Positions 19,071-26,384 of a DNA stretch of 46,921 nucleotides are shown piece by piece (the first letter of the stretch is position 1; each line of letters begins with the position of its first letter). The notes beneath the pieces are model-generated. The model searched no databases, was not told where the DNA came from, and saw only the letters and a list, made by a program, of their open reading frames with translations. Origin of the DNA: DATKMK01 sp035541895 (GTDB taxonomy: Bacteria > Desulfobacterota > Binatia > HRBIN30 > JACQVA1); the NCBI GenBank assembly GCA_035541895.1, contig DATKMK010000025.1, positions 1 to 46,921 of the forward strand. Reading direction: 5' to 3'. The translations under genes were made by a program, and so were the position numbers.

Positions 19071-19844
19071 CTACGCGAGACGCTGCAACGGCGAGCGGAA
19101 CAACTCGGCGTGCAGCCGGCGATCGAAGTCGGGGTTGTGTCGTCGCTCGAAAAATTTCGCCCTCAGCAAAACTTTGCGACCGTAGCGCGACACCAAGCCG
19201 TCGCGCTCGAGGCGCTTCATCACGCGCGCCACGTTCGCGCGCGAAGCCAAGGCGAACTCGCCGAGATCCGCGTGGGTCAACGGCAGATCGATCACTACAC
19301 CGCCGTCGTGCTCGCGGCCGAAGTCGCGCGCGAGCACGCCCAGTTCGTGCTTCAGCCGCCCCTCGAGTCGAAGTCCGAGCAGGGTGCACTTCTCGGAAAT
19401 CAGCCGGCTGAGCGCGCGCCAGCTATACGACATGATCTGCATCACGGATTGCGGCGGCGAGTTGGCGATCAACGTCGCCATCATTTCACTGGTGACCATC
19501 GCCACGGTACAGTCGGTGAACGCGGTCGCGCCGAAGAGCCGGGGGCGCCCTCGTTCGGCGTACCAGTTGAGGCCGAAGAACTGACCCGGTCGCACCAATT
19601 GCACGCACACCGTGTTCGCGCCGGCCGGGCACGTGACCTTGACCGCGCCCGCCACCAGGAAGTTCACCAGATCCGCCGAGTCGTCGGTCGTGAAAATGTC
19701 CTGCCCCTTTTGCCAGCGCCCGAGTTGGGCGCGCCGCACCAGTTCGGCGACCGCAGCTTCGGACAGCCCCATGCGCCGCCCGCTGTCCGCCAGTAACGTC
19801 CGAAACTGCTCTTTGGGAATACTGAAGGTGCTTCGTTCGCTCAC
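19071..19844 (-). CDS. Crp/Fnr family transcriptional regulator
   Basis: A regulator of about 257 residues with an N-terminal cyclic-nucleotide-binding-type beta barrel (segments DLVNFLVAGAVKV and RPGQFFGLNWYA), a long dimerisation helix and a C-terminal winged helix (LTHADLGEFALASRANVARVMKRLERDGLV). It lacks the cysteine cluster of Fnr and the standard cAMP phosphate-binding Arg-Ser motif is not evident, so its signal is unknown. The start is uncertain: the open frame begins at a TTG at 19886, and GTG codons at 19853 and 19844 are alternatives with no clear ribosome site. It is divergent from lemA, about 130 bases away. Confidence 0.85.
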   Translation of the reverse strand: MSERSTFSIPKEQFRTLLADSGRRMGLSEAAVAELVRRAQLGRWQKGQDIFTTDDSADLVNFLVAGAVKVTCPAGANTVCVQLVRPGQFFGLNWYAERGRPRLFGATAFTDCTVAMVTSEMMATLIANSPPQSVMQIMSYSWRALSRLISEKCTLLGLRLEGRLKHELGVLARDFGREHDGGVVIDLPLTHADLGEFALASRANVARVMKRLERDGLVSRYGRKVLLRAKFFERRHNPDFDRRLHAELFRSPLQRLA

Positions 19845-19977
19845 GCGCCACACTACGGCAGCGCATCCCCGGAAAGTCAAGGTCAACTGTCACGTGATGT
19901 CCCCACTTGACTCATACGACTCGGGCAGCTTTGGTCTCGCCGGACAGCCGGGTGTTCGCTCGGCGGAGGAGGACGAG

Positions 19978-20532
19978 ATGCGTGCTCACATTGCCCGTGT
20001 CGGAGTGGTCTTGTGTGTCGCGGTCGGCCTGAGCGGTTGTGGCTACAACTCCATGGTCACGCTCAAGGAGCAGATCGATGCCGCGTGGGCGCAGGTGGAG
20101 AATCAGCTCCAGCGGCGCAATGATCTCATCCCCAATCTCGTCGAGGTAACCAAGGGCTACGCGGCGCACGAGAAGGAGGTGTTCGAGCACATCGCTGACG
20201 CGCGTTCGAAACTCATCGGGGCCGGCACGCGGGCAGAGAAGATCGACGCGGCCGAGAACCTCGGCTCAGCGCTCTCGCGGTTGCTGATGATCGCCGAGCA
20301 ATACCCCCAGCTCAAAGCCGATGCGCAGTTTGCGCGACTTTCCGACGAATTGGCGGGCACCGAAAACCGCATCGCCACCGAGCGTCGCCGCTACAACGAG
20401 GCCGTGCGGGAGTACAACACGTTCATCAAGAAGCTGCCCCAGACCGCATACGCGCACTGGTTCGGCTTTCAAGAGGAGAAATATTTCGAAGCATCCAAGG
20501 AAGCCCAACAGGTACCGAAGGTCGCCTTCTAG
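19978..20532 (+). CDS. lemA: LemA family lipoprotein
   Basis: A 184-residue LemA protein. Family motifs are GYNSMVTLKEQIDAAW, VENQLQRRNDLIPNLVE and KGYAAHE, and the helical bundle ends with the usual YNTFIKKLP segment. Unlike many LemA proteins with a plain membrane anchor, the signal ends with a lipobox LSGC, so it is probably an outer- or inner-membrane lipoprotein facing the periplasm. GGAGGAGG precedes the ATG; a longer frame to 19612 is not supported. The TPM-domain gene that commonly follows lemA is missing; the next gene is a convergent lipase. Confidence 0.92.
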   Translation: MRAHIARVGVVLCVAVGLSGCGYNSMVTLKEQIDAAWAQVENQLQRRNDLIPNLVEVTKGYAAHEKEVFEHIADARSKLIGAGTRAEKIDAAENLGSALSRLLMIAEQYPQLKADAQFARLSDELAGTENRIATERRRYNEAVREYNTFIKKLPQTAYAHWFGFQEEKYFEASKEAQQVPKVAF

Positions 20533-20549
20533 CTCGGCTCGCCTCGCGC

Positions 20550-20630
20550 TTGTCGCCTACAATCCGGCAATAGGCGATAAGCGATCAGCGATATGCGAAT
20601 CCAATCACGGGCTCGCGTCGCTGATCGCTT
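20550..20630. repeat. Heptamer tandem repeat with two nested hairpins
   Basis: Between the convergent lemA and lipase genes. Four imperfect heptamers read AGGCGAT, AAGCGAT, CAGCGAT, ATGCGAA (20572-20599). One hairpin pairs 20550-20559 with 20571-20580 (9 of 10 bases). A second pairs AAGCGATCAGCGA (20579-20591) with its exact complement at 20618-20630. The right arm lies in the last codons of the lipase gene. It may serve as a bidirectional terminator, although no T tract follows, or belong to a dispersed short-repeat family. Confidence 0.65.
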
Positions 20631-22593
20631 GACCGGCGGTGACCACGTAGTGACCAGCTTGAGCGCTGGCTTGTGGGACGACGCCGGTGACGCTGTGGCC
20701 GTCGCCGCCATCTTGACCGTATTCAGTCATCACGAAGCGCCAGATTCCGCTGCAGCCGTCCATCGATACGCACCCGCGCGTCGCCCTCACGTCTGGCAGC
20801 CCCATGGCCAACGCCAGCGCATCGGTGGTGAAGTTCGGCACCACGTTGTCGACGATGCCCTCCTGCATCAGGATAAGTTTCGGCGGCACGCCGGGCAGTC
20901 GCGGAGTTGGCTGAATGATGTACGGCGCCGTGTTGATCGGGTCGGCCGGATCGATGAACCATTGGGCGAGCTGAAAGTAGCGGTGGAGAAAGACCGGAAA
21001 GAGCGGGTCGTTCAACGGAATCTTCACCGTGAGCGCGATCACCGGCTTGAGCAATTGTCCGATGGCTTGCGAGCTGATGATCTCGGGCAACCCACCGCCG
21101 GGAACGCTGAGCATGCCCACCCGCACGTCGGGATCGACGCCCATGAACAGCGTGCCCATGATCCCGCCGAGCGAAACGCCCATGTACCGAACCGCGTCTT
21201 GATTCACCATGTCAAACGGTGGCACCGCCGTATGGCGAATCATGCGCGCGAGCTGCAGATAGTCAGCGACGGTTTGGCGGAAGTTCTCCCGGGTGACGAA
21301 GCCGTTCACGAAATTGAAGAAGTTGGCCACGTTGCCGCGGCTGCCGTGCGAGACGTCGGAGATGCCGATGGCCATCGTCGGTGCGTCCCCGATCGTTCGT
21401 GAAACAAATACCGCGTCGCGCCCACTGCCGCCGAGGCCGTGACCGAAGATGGTGATTGGATACCCGCCCGGCGGCGGCGCAGCCTTGGGAATCGTCATGT
21501 AAAAGTCGAGGTGGTTGACCGACGGCGTCACCGTTCCGTTGATCTTCGCGGGGTCGAACACGCCTTGGGTGCGAAAATCGTACGAATCGAATACGCCGAC
21601 TGCGACGGCGGAAACGTTCGGCGAGGTTGCCGAACCGATCAGCGCCGTGAACTCCGGGCTGCCTTCGGGGAAGATGCCGGTGGTGACGCCCGGCACCGCG
21701 GTACTGTCGAAGGCGGGATCGGCCGGTGGCAGCGTTCCCGTGGTGAGAAGGTCCTTGATGGCGATCAGATCATCAGTGGTTGCCTGGGTCGTAAAGAATT
21801 CAATCGCGGCGATGTCGTCGATGCCGATTCCCGCGGTCGTCTGAAGATGACTCAAAACCGGCAGCAGTGTCGTCCGCCACGTCGTCGTTGCGGCGTCGGC
21901 GAGCCCGTTCCCGCGCAGCTTGTCGGCGAGATCGGGCGCGGCGACCAGCGGATGACCGTCGCCATCGTGCGCAGCATCCTTTGTAACCACGTAGGCATAC
22001 TGCGCCTTCGGAAAGAGCGGGATCGTGGGCCGAATCTCGATGGCATTGTCACCGGCGATGTCCGGCGTCACGAACGTCGCCGTCACCGAGATCGTGGTCG
22101 TCAGGTCGTCGAGCGGGAGAATCAGGATGCGCGCGTGTAGATCAGTCGCCAACGTCGCGGGACGATCAAGCTTCACGCGAATTGCTGCGTAGGTGCTGAA
22201 CCCGGTCACCGATGTGAGTTGCTGCGCGACCATGTTCGACAGCGAGCGTGCGGTATCGAACTTGGTATCCGCCGGTAGGTCGGCGCCGATCAGTTCGCCG
22301 GTCACGTGCACGTGGCCGGTGCCATCGAGCAGCCGATCGCTGGGAAATGGATTGGCCGGGTTGAGCGGGTCGACGTTGAATAATGCCACCGGGCCGGGAG
22401 GAATAGGCGTGGCTGTCGTCGTTGCGCTCGCTGACGGCGTGACCGTGAGCGTGGCCGTGGTCGTGACCGTAGCGGTCGCAGAAATCGTGGCGGTGGGGGT
22501 CGGACCAACGACCGCGGGCGCATTGTCGTTGTCGTCGCAACCGAGAGCAATGGTCAACAGGCCGATGCCGAGCCAGAACCGCGCGGAGCGCAT
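20605..22593 (-). CDS. Large lipase-like lipoprotein with a Thr-rich linker
   Basis: A 662-residue predicted lipoprotein; the signal ends at IALGC with Cys19. Residues about 31-67 are a TPTATIS-like Thr/Ser/Ala linker. Next comes an N-terminal domain of the bacterial lipase type (FNVDPLNPANPFPSDRL) and then an alpha/beta hydrolase domain with GHGLGG near residue 388 and the nucleophile elbow GVSLGG near residue 475. I infer an extracellular or surface esterase. AAGGGGG precedes the ATG at 22593; the longer frame to 22791 has no signal peptide. The gamma-glutamylcyclotransferase-like gene lies 62 bases upstream on the same strand. Confidence 0.88.
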   Translation of the reverse strand: MRSARFWLGIGLLTIALGCDDNDNAPAVVGPTPTATISATATVTTTATLTVTPSASATTTATPIPPGPVALFNVDPLNPANPFPSDRLLDGTGHVHVTGELIGADLPADTKFDTARSLSNMVAQQLTSVTGFSTYAAIRVKLDRPATLATDLHARILILPLDDLTTTISVTATFVTPDIAGDNAIEIRPTIPLFPKAQYAYVVTKDAAHDGDGHPLVAAPDLADKLRGNGLADAATTTWRTTLLPVLSHLQTTAGIGIDDIAAIEFFTTQATTDDLIAIKDLLTTGTLPPADPAFDSTAVPGVTTGIFPEGSPEFTALIGSATSPNVSAVAVGVFDSYDFRTQGVFDPAKINGTVTPSVNHLDFYMTIPKAAPPPGGYPITIFGHGLGGSGRDAVFVSRTIGDAPTMAIGISDVSHGSRGNVANFFNFVNGFVTRENFRQTVADYLQLARMIRHTAVPPFDMVNQDAVRYMGVSLGGIMGTLFMGVDPDVRVGMLSVPGGGLPEIISSQAIGQLLKPVIALTVKIPLNDPLFPVFLHRYFQLAQWFIDPADPINTAPYIIQPTPRLPGVPPKLILMQEGIVDNVVPNFTTDALALAMGLPDVRATRGCVSMDGCSGIWRFVMTEYGQDGGDGHSVTGVVPQASAQAGHYVVTAGQAISDASP

Positions 22594-22655
22594 GTGTCCC
22601 CCTTGAGCGTGCCGAGAGCGAAGCGCCGCACGCTTATGCGGCAGGCGTAACGGAG

Positions 22656-23108
22656 TCAAGCACGGCGCGGGGTAGCGCCCGTCGCATTGGACTGTGGACG
22701 TTGGATCTTGCGCGCGCGACGCTGGACGCGCCACGTCCCGCTCGCAACTCGCGGCAAGCCGTCTACTGAATGACAGTACTCGTACACCCACGCCACCACG
22801 GATCGTCCGTGCGTGAGGCGTGCGCGACAGCGGCGGCGCACGTACAACTGAGCCGCAACCGCTTCTTCGTACGCATCGAGGCGCGGCAATGCTACCGCCG
22901 CATCGGCGAATTCAATGACGACACCGTGCACGCGATCATTGCGAGCGCGTCCGGGCTGCAGCGCGGGGTAGGGTCCGACATCGTACAATCGCCCGCGAAT
23001 CGAGGCGCGCCCGATCCGCCGCCACCGCAGCGCCCCGCCCACAACTGATCTGATCCGCGCAGTGTTTCGCAGCGTGCCATAGACGAAGACGAGAGCAGCG
23101 GAAGGCAT
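22656..23108 (-). CDS. Gamma-glutamylcyclotransferase-like (AIG2/GGCT) protein
   Basis: A 150-residue protein with the diagnostic N-terminal VYGTLR motif, a GRLYDVGPYPAL strand and the DAYEE segment carrying the catalytic glutamate region. Characterised relatives cyclise gamma-glutamyl amines to 5-oxoproline or act on modified antibiotics. The C-terminal 30 residues are Arg-rich and probably disordered. GGAGAAGGTG upstream supports the ATG at 23108 rather than the frame start at 23192. Substrate unknown. Confidence 0.85.
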   Translation of the reverse strand: MPSAALVFVYGTLRNTARIRSVVGGALRWRRIGRASIRGRLYDVGPYPALQPGRARNDRVHGVVIEFADAAVALPRLDAYEEAVAAQLYVRRRCRARLTHGRSVVAWVYEYCHSVDGLPRVASGTWRVQRRARKIQRPQSNATGATPRRA

Positions 23109-23216
23109 AACGACGCACCTTCTCCATATGAGCGAAACGGCGTTCGAGCAAGCCGATGGCATTGCCGGCGGTCCGGCGGAATACGCCGCCATCCGCCCGC
23201 GGTTCGCCGACCGCCT

Positions 23217-23755
23217 TCACTGCCGCTCAGCCTCCATCTGTTCTCGCCTCCTCACAAAGACGTGGTAGGTAACGGCATCCCACGCATTGTGAATGCCGAT
23301 GAACAGCAGAAGCAGCACCGCACCGCCAACGAAAAACAGAGCTGGGCGCGGAGACAACCACGCCTCGCATGCCGATCCGGCAAGGGTTGCGTACGCCCCA
23401 AAGGGAAGCAGAACATGAACAGCCAGTCTTCAAACCCGGGCTTGTATAGGGTTTGCATTCGGAGCCGCCGCGCCACGATGAGGACGTACGCCAGCCCACC
23501 GAGCGCCGCGACGCCCCAAAGCGGTGCGACGACGGCGATCCCGCTGCAAGGAGCGCTCACGATCCCCGACAGCAATAACACCACTCCAAAGTGAACGACG
23601 CTCGGGGTCGCGAAGGCAGCGCTTGCCTGCGCGTCGCCTCGGGCGATCGGCATGTCGGCGATGAGCGTAATGACGACGCACTGCAGCCCGATCAGGGCAC
23701 CGGCGGACGAGCCGACGATGACGTAGAAGTTTTCCCAGCCGGCGAACGCTGTCAT
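23217..23755 (-). pseudogene. Four-helix membrane protein gene broken by a single-base deletion
   Basis: The first 113 codons (23755-23417) encode two clear transmembrane segments and end at DWLF. The frame then goes wrong, but shifting by one base at 23416/23417 recovers 66 further sensible residues with LLPFGAYATLAGSA, a hydrophobic helix FVGGAVLLLLFIGIHNAW and a charged end, stopping at 23217. Adding one base gives an intact 179-residue protein, 67 codons after the break. This is either a true frameshift or an assembly error. Similar small membrane proteins occur in many bacteria, but I know no function. Confidence 0.8.
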
Positions 23756-23800
23756 GTCCTACGCTGACGCCGGGGCCGATGTCTTGTTTGCGCGAGGGGC

Positions 23801-24103
23801 GTGAACGCGCCACCGCCGCCGTACTACGCCGTCATCGCGCTCGCGGAGCTGCAGGAAGACGTTCGCGGGTACCCTGAGACGGCCGCGAAATTGATCGAAC
23901 TGGCCAAGGAGCAACCCAGTTTTCTCGGGATTGAATCGGGATTCCAGAAGGGCTTCGCGCTCGCTGTTTCCTACTGGGCTTCGCTGGAAGCGATTCAAGC
24001 ATGGCGGGAGAATGCGCGGCACGTGTTCGCGAAGGAGAAGGGCAAGTCGACGTGGTTCAAGCAGTACCTGACTCGCATTGCGAAGGTCGAGCGGGTCTAC
24101 TGA
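23801..24103 (+). CDS. Antibiotic-biosynthesis-monooxygenase (ABM) domain protein
   Basis: A 100-residue dimeric alpha+beta-barrel protein of the ABM/heme-degrading type. Visible features are the first strand YYAVIALAEL, the GFLGIE-like region PSFLGIESGF, the ALAVSYWASLEAIQAW segment and a C-terminal helix. Such proteins oxidise small aromatic molecules without cofactor, or have no known activity. Start GTG at 23801 with a close GAGGGG. Divergent from the broken membrane-protein gene and convergent with the VOC gene. Confidence 0.75.
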   Translation: MNAPPPPYYAVIALAELQEDVRGYPETAAKLIELAKEQPSFLGIESGFQKGFALAVSYWASLEAIQAWRENARHVFAKEKGKSTWFKQYLTRIAKVERVY

Positions 24104-24133
24104 GCGCAACCGACGCCACGCCGGCGTAGCGGT

Positions 24134-24658
24134 TCAGAATCGACGAATGGCGTCGGAGCCATCCCAACCGATCGATGCCTGTCTGACGAACTCGAAGAAC
24201 CTTCCCTTTGCGCCGCTGATGTCGGAGAGCTCGATCACGGTCCCGGGGTGCGCTTCGGTGTCGAAGTAGGCGAAGCGGCCCTGCTCGCCGCCGATCTGAC
24301 CCTCGTGCCCGACCTTGTATCCGAGCGACAAGGCGCGGTCGTAGAGGGCTTGGTAGTCGGTGGTCCAGTACGCGACGTGCTGGAGACCTTCGCGGCCGGC
24401 GTTCAGGAACTCGTTGTACATGGAGGGCGCATCATTCCGTTGCTGGATCAACTCGATCTGCAGGTCGCCGGAATTCGCCAGCGCGATGCTCATCTCGACG
24501 TTGGAAGGTTCGCCGCGGTGTCGGAAGTAGTCGATCTTCACCCGTTCGAAGTAGAACCATGGCCCGACACCAATCACCTCGATCCAGTGATCCATGGCGT
24601 CGCGGATGTCTCGCACCACATATCCATTCTGGCGAATCGCACCGAAGATACGGCTCAT
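24134..24658 (-). CDS. VOC superfamily (glyoxalase-type) protein
   Basis: A 174-residue vicinal-oxygen-chelate protein with two beta-alpha-beta-beta-beta modules. The first module begins RQNGYVVRDIRDAMDHW, with an ELIQ strand that can supply a metal-binding glutamate; the second has GLQHVAYWTTDY with a histidine and ends near GTVIELSD. This matches the Glyoxalase_4 type. AAGGAGAT is a strong ribosome site for the ATG at 24658. That ATG overlaps the stop of the upstream NHL frame as ATGA. Substrate unknown; many relatives act on CoA esters or aromatic diols. Confidence 0.85.
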   Translation of the reverse strand: MSRIFGAIRQNGYVVRDIRDAMDHWIEVIGVGPWFYFERVKIDYFRHRGEPSNVEMSIALANSGDLQIELIQQRNDAPSMYNEFLNAGREGLQHVAYWTTDYQALYDRALSLGYKVGHEGQIGGEQGRFAYFDTEAHPGTVIELSDISGAKGRFFEFVRQASIGWDGSDAIRRF

Positions 24659-25656
24659 CGGATCTCCTTCGATAGTCGAGCCGAAGTCTGGCTGTCAAAT
24701 TCTTGCTGCGACCGACTTCGCCGTACGATGGTTGACGACAGTGGGCAAGCGTACCTTTGAACCCGATTGCCTTCGTCGGTGACCACTATCTTCATCGTTC
24801 GCAGCCACTGCGACGGCCGTCGCGGAATTGAACTGTCCGTCGTGGATGCCCGGGCCGCCCCAGATGGTGAGAAGACTCCCAGTGTCGGTGAACTCCTCGA
24901 TCCGCTCGTTGCCGTCGTCCACCACGAAGACGTTGGCGTCTGAGTCAACGGCAAGGGGGCCGATGAACTGCGCGTCGCCGCTGCCGGTGCTAAGTCGGTG
25001 ACGAAGACGTTGCCCGCCCCGTCCGCGGCGATTCCTTCCGGGCTGTGAAACTGCCCGTTGGCGCTCCGCATACTGCCCCACTGAAGCAGGAAGCTCCCGG
25101 TCGCCGCAAATTTCTGGATGCGATGGTTGCCGGTATCGGCGACATAGACGTTTCCGCCTGGATCGACCGCAATGGCTTCCGGGTCGAAGAATTCGCCCGC
25201 GCCGTTGCCGGCGGAGCCGAACTCGCCGACAAAGCTGCCGCACGCAACTGTGACCATCGTCGGCGTGACCGTCGGGGTTGGGGTCGTTGAAGGGGGATGC
25301 GTGATCGTCGAACTGCGCGACCACACTTGCGGCCAGCCTTGGCGCAACCGCAGCTTTCCCGACCACGGCATTGCCGGCCCGTCGCCCGCGGTTGCAAGCG
25401 GCGGCGCGACGAATGCCGCGGCGACTTCATCCACTTGTCCCAGACCGAGCAGCGCGCAAGGGCACTGTCCCATGGTGATCTCGATCGCGCTCGCCGCGTA
25501 TCTCGGCGAGGCTCGGGCGGCGATCGCGACATGCGAGCTGCCGCTGCTCGAATGGCGCATCGCCGTGCCTGCCGCTCGCGCACATGACCGGCAACACCGT
25601 CGCGCCGACGCTGAGGAGGAACGGCGCCGAGCGGTTGCCCTCGTGAACCAACCCAC
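24655..25656 (-). pseudogene. NHL-repeat beta-propeller gene, frameshifted twice
   Basis: A TPTPTVTPT linker (around 25262-25305) leads into NHL repeats. Blade 1 is complete (FVGEFGSAGNG to FLLQWG, with YVADTGNHRIQKF). Blade 2 stops at FVTDL near 24990, where the frame changes and most of a blade appears to be deleted. Blade 3 continues in another frame (FIGPLAVDSDANVFVVDDG). A second frame change at 24793 returns to the first frame with KIVVTDEGNRVQRYACP. One surplus base at 24793 would explain the latter. The part upstream of 25305 is open but not recognisable. The gene was probably a secreted propeller. Confidence 0.7.
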
Positions 25657-25782
25657 CGAGTCCTTGCCGCCGGGGCACGATCTCCGCAGATCGTTCCTAG
25701 CCCACGCGCCGGTTCGCGAGCGGGCCCGACGTGCGGGGCGGAGGTAGATGAGCGCGAAGGCTGCCTCTCGGCGCGCGACCCC
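25306..25782. other. Low-information region upstream of the NHL remnant
   Basis: Between the HxlR gene and the recognisable propeller sequence. Open frames exist on both strands but none shows a domain. One minus-strand frame near 25550-25678 has a signal-peptide-like hydrophobic run (FLLSVGATVLPVMCA), which could be the original N-terminus of the propeller protein before further frameshifts. I cannot support a gene here. Confidence 0.35.
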
Positions 25783-26301
25783 TCACCGCCCCTGGAATTT
25801 CGATCGGCGTTTCCCTCCCCGATCGTTTGGTCGTCTCCGGGCCTCGGCGTCGAGAGGCGTTCCGTCGCGCAGCTCGACGCCGATGCGCCGGAGGTCGATG
25901 CGCTGGCCACTCTGCTCATCGACGACGACCGGCTTGATCAAGTCGCCGCTCTGACGATCGACGAGACGGACGGGTGGTCCCTGGCGGAAGAGCCAATCCT
26001 CGCCGAACCGCCACATGGCGGCGAGGACGTCGAAGAACGCGCGCCCTTTCTCCGTAAGCCGGTATTCGTAGCGCGCCGGCGCGCTCTGATAGCGAACCCG
26101 TTCGAGCATGCCCTCGGCGACGAGGTGGTTGAGGCGATGCCCAAGGGTCGCGCGGCTCATGCCGAGGTTCTGCTGAAAGTCCGCGAAGCGGCGGCAGCCG
26201 TAGAACGCCTCGCGCATGACGATCTGCGTCCACCCGTCGCCGAAGACATCGGCGGCGCGAGCGATCGGACACGGCCAGCGATGGAAGCGAGTTCGTTGCA
26301 C
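25783..26301 (-). CDS. HxlR family transcriptional regulator
   Basis: A 172-residue winged-helix regulator. The HxlR pattern is present: a cysteine in CPIARAADVFG, GDGWTQIVMREAFYG, then RFADFQQNLGMSRATLGHRLNHLVAEGML as the recognition helix region and EYRLTEKG as the wing. A C-terminal extension of about 60 residues, with DLIKPVVVDEQSG, is seen in some HxlR proteins. Start GTG at 26301. It lies 83 bases after the molybdopterin enzyme on the same strand and could regulate it, perhaps through the palindrome at 28681-28695 (inference). Confidence 0.88.
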   Translation of the reverse strand: MQRTRFHRWPCPIARAADVFGDGWTQIVMREAFYGCRRFADFQQNLGMSRATLGHRLNHLVAEGMLERVRYQSAPARYEYRLTEKGRAFFDVLAAMWRFGEDWLFRQGPPVRLVDRQSGDLIKPVVVDEQSGQRIDLRRIGVELRDGTPLDAEARRRPNDRGGKRRSKFQGR

Positions 26302-26384
26302 GATCGTCAGGCGGGGCGTGCAGCCGATCTGTATTCACTCGGCGACGATGTACTCATCGGGTTTCGCGCGCGCGACACTGATCA

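Noticed and set aside
25172..25747. Plus-strand frame of 191 codons in the NHL region
   Set aside because: No start signal or domain; it is opposite the propeller remnant.
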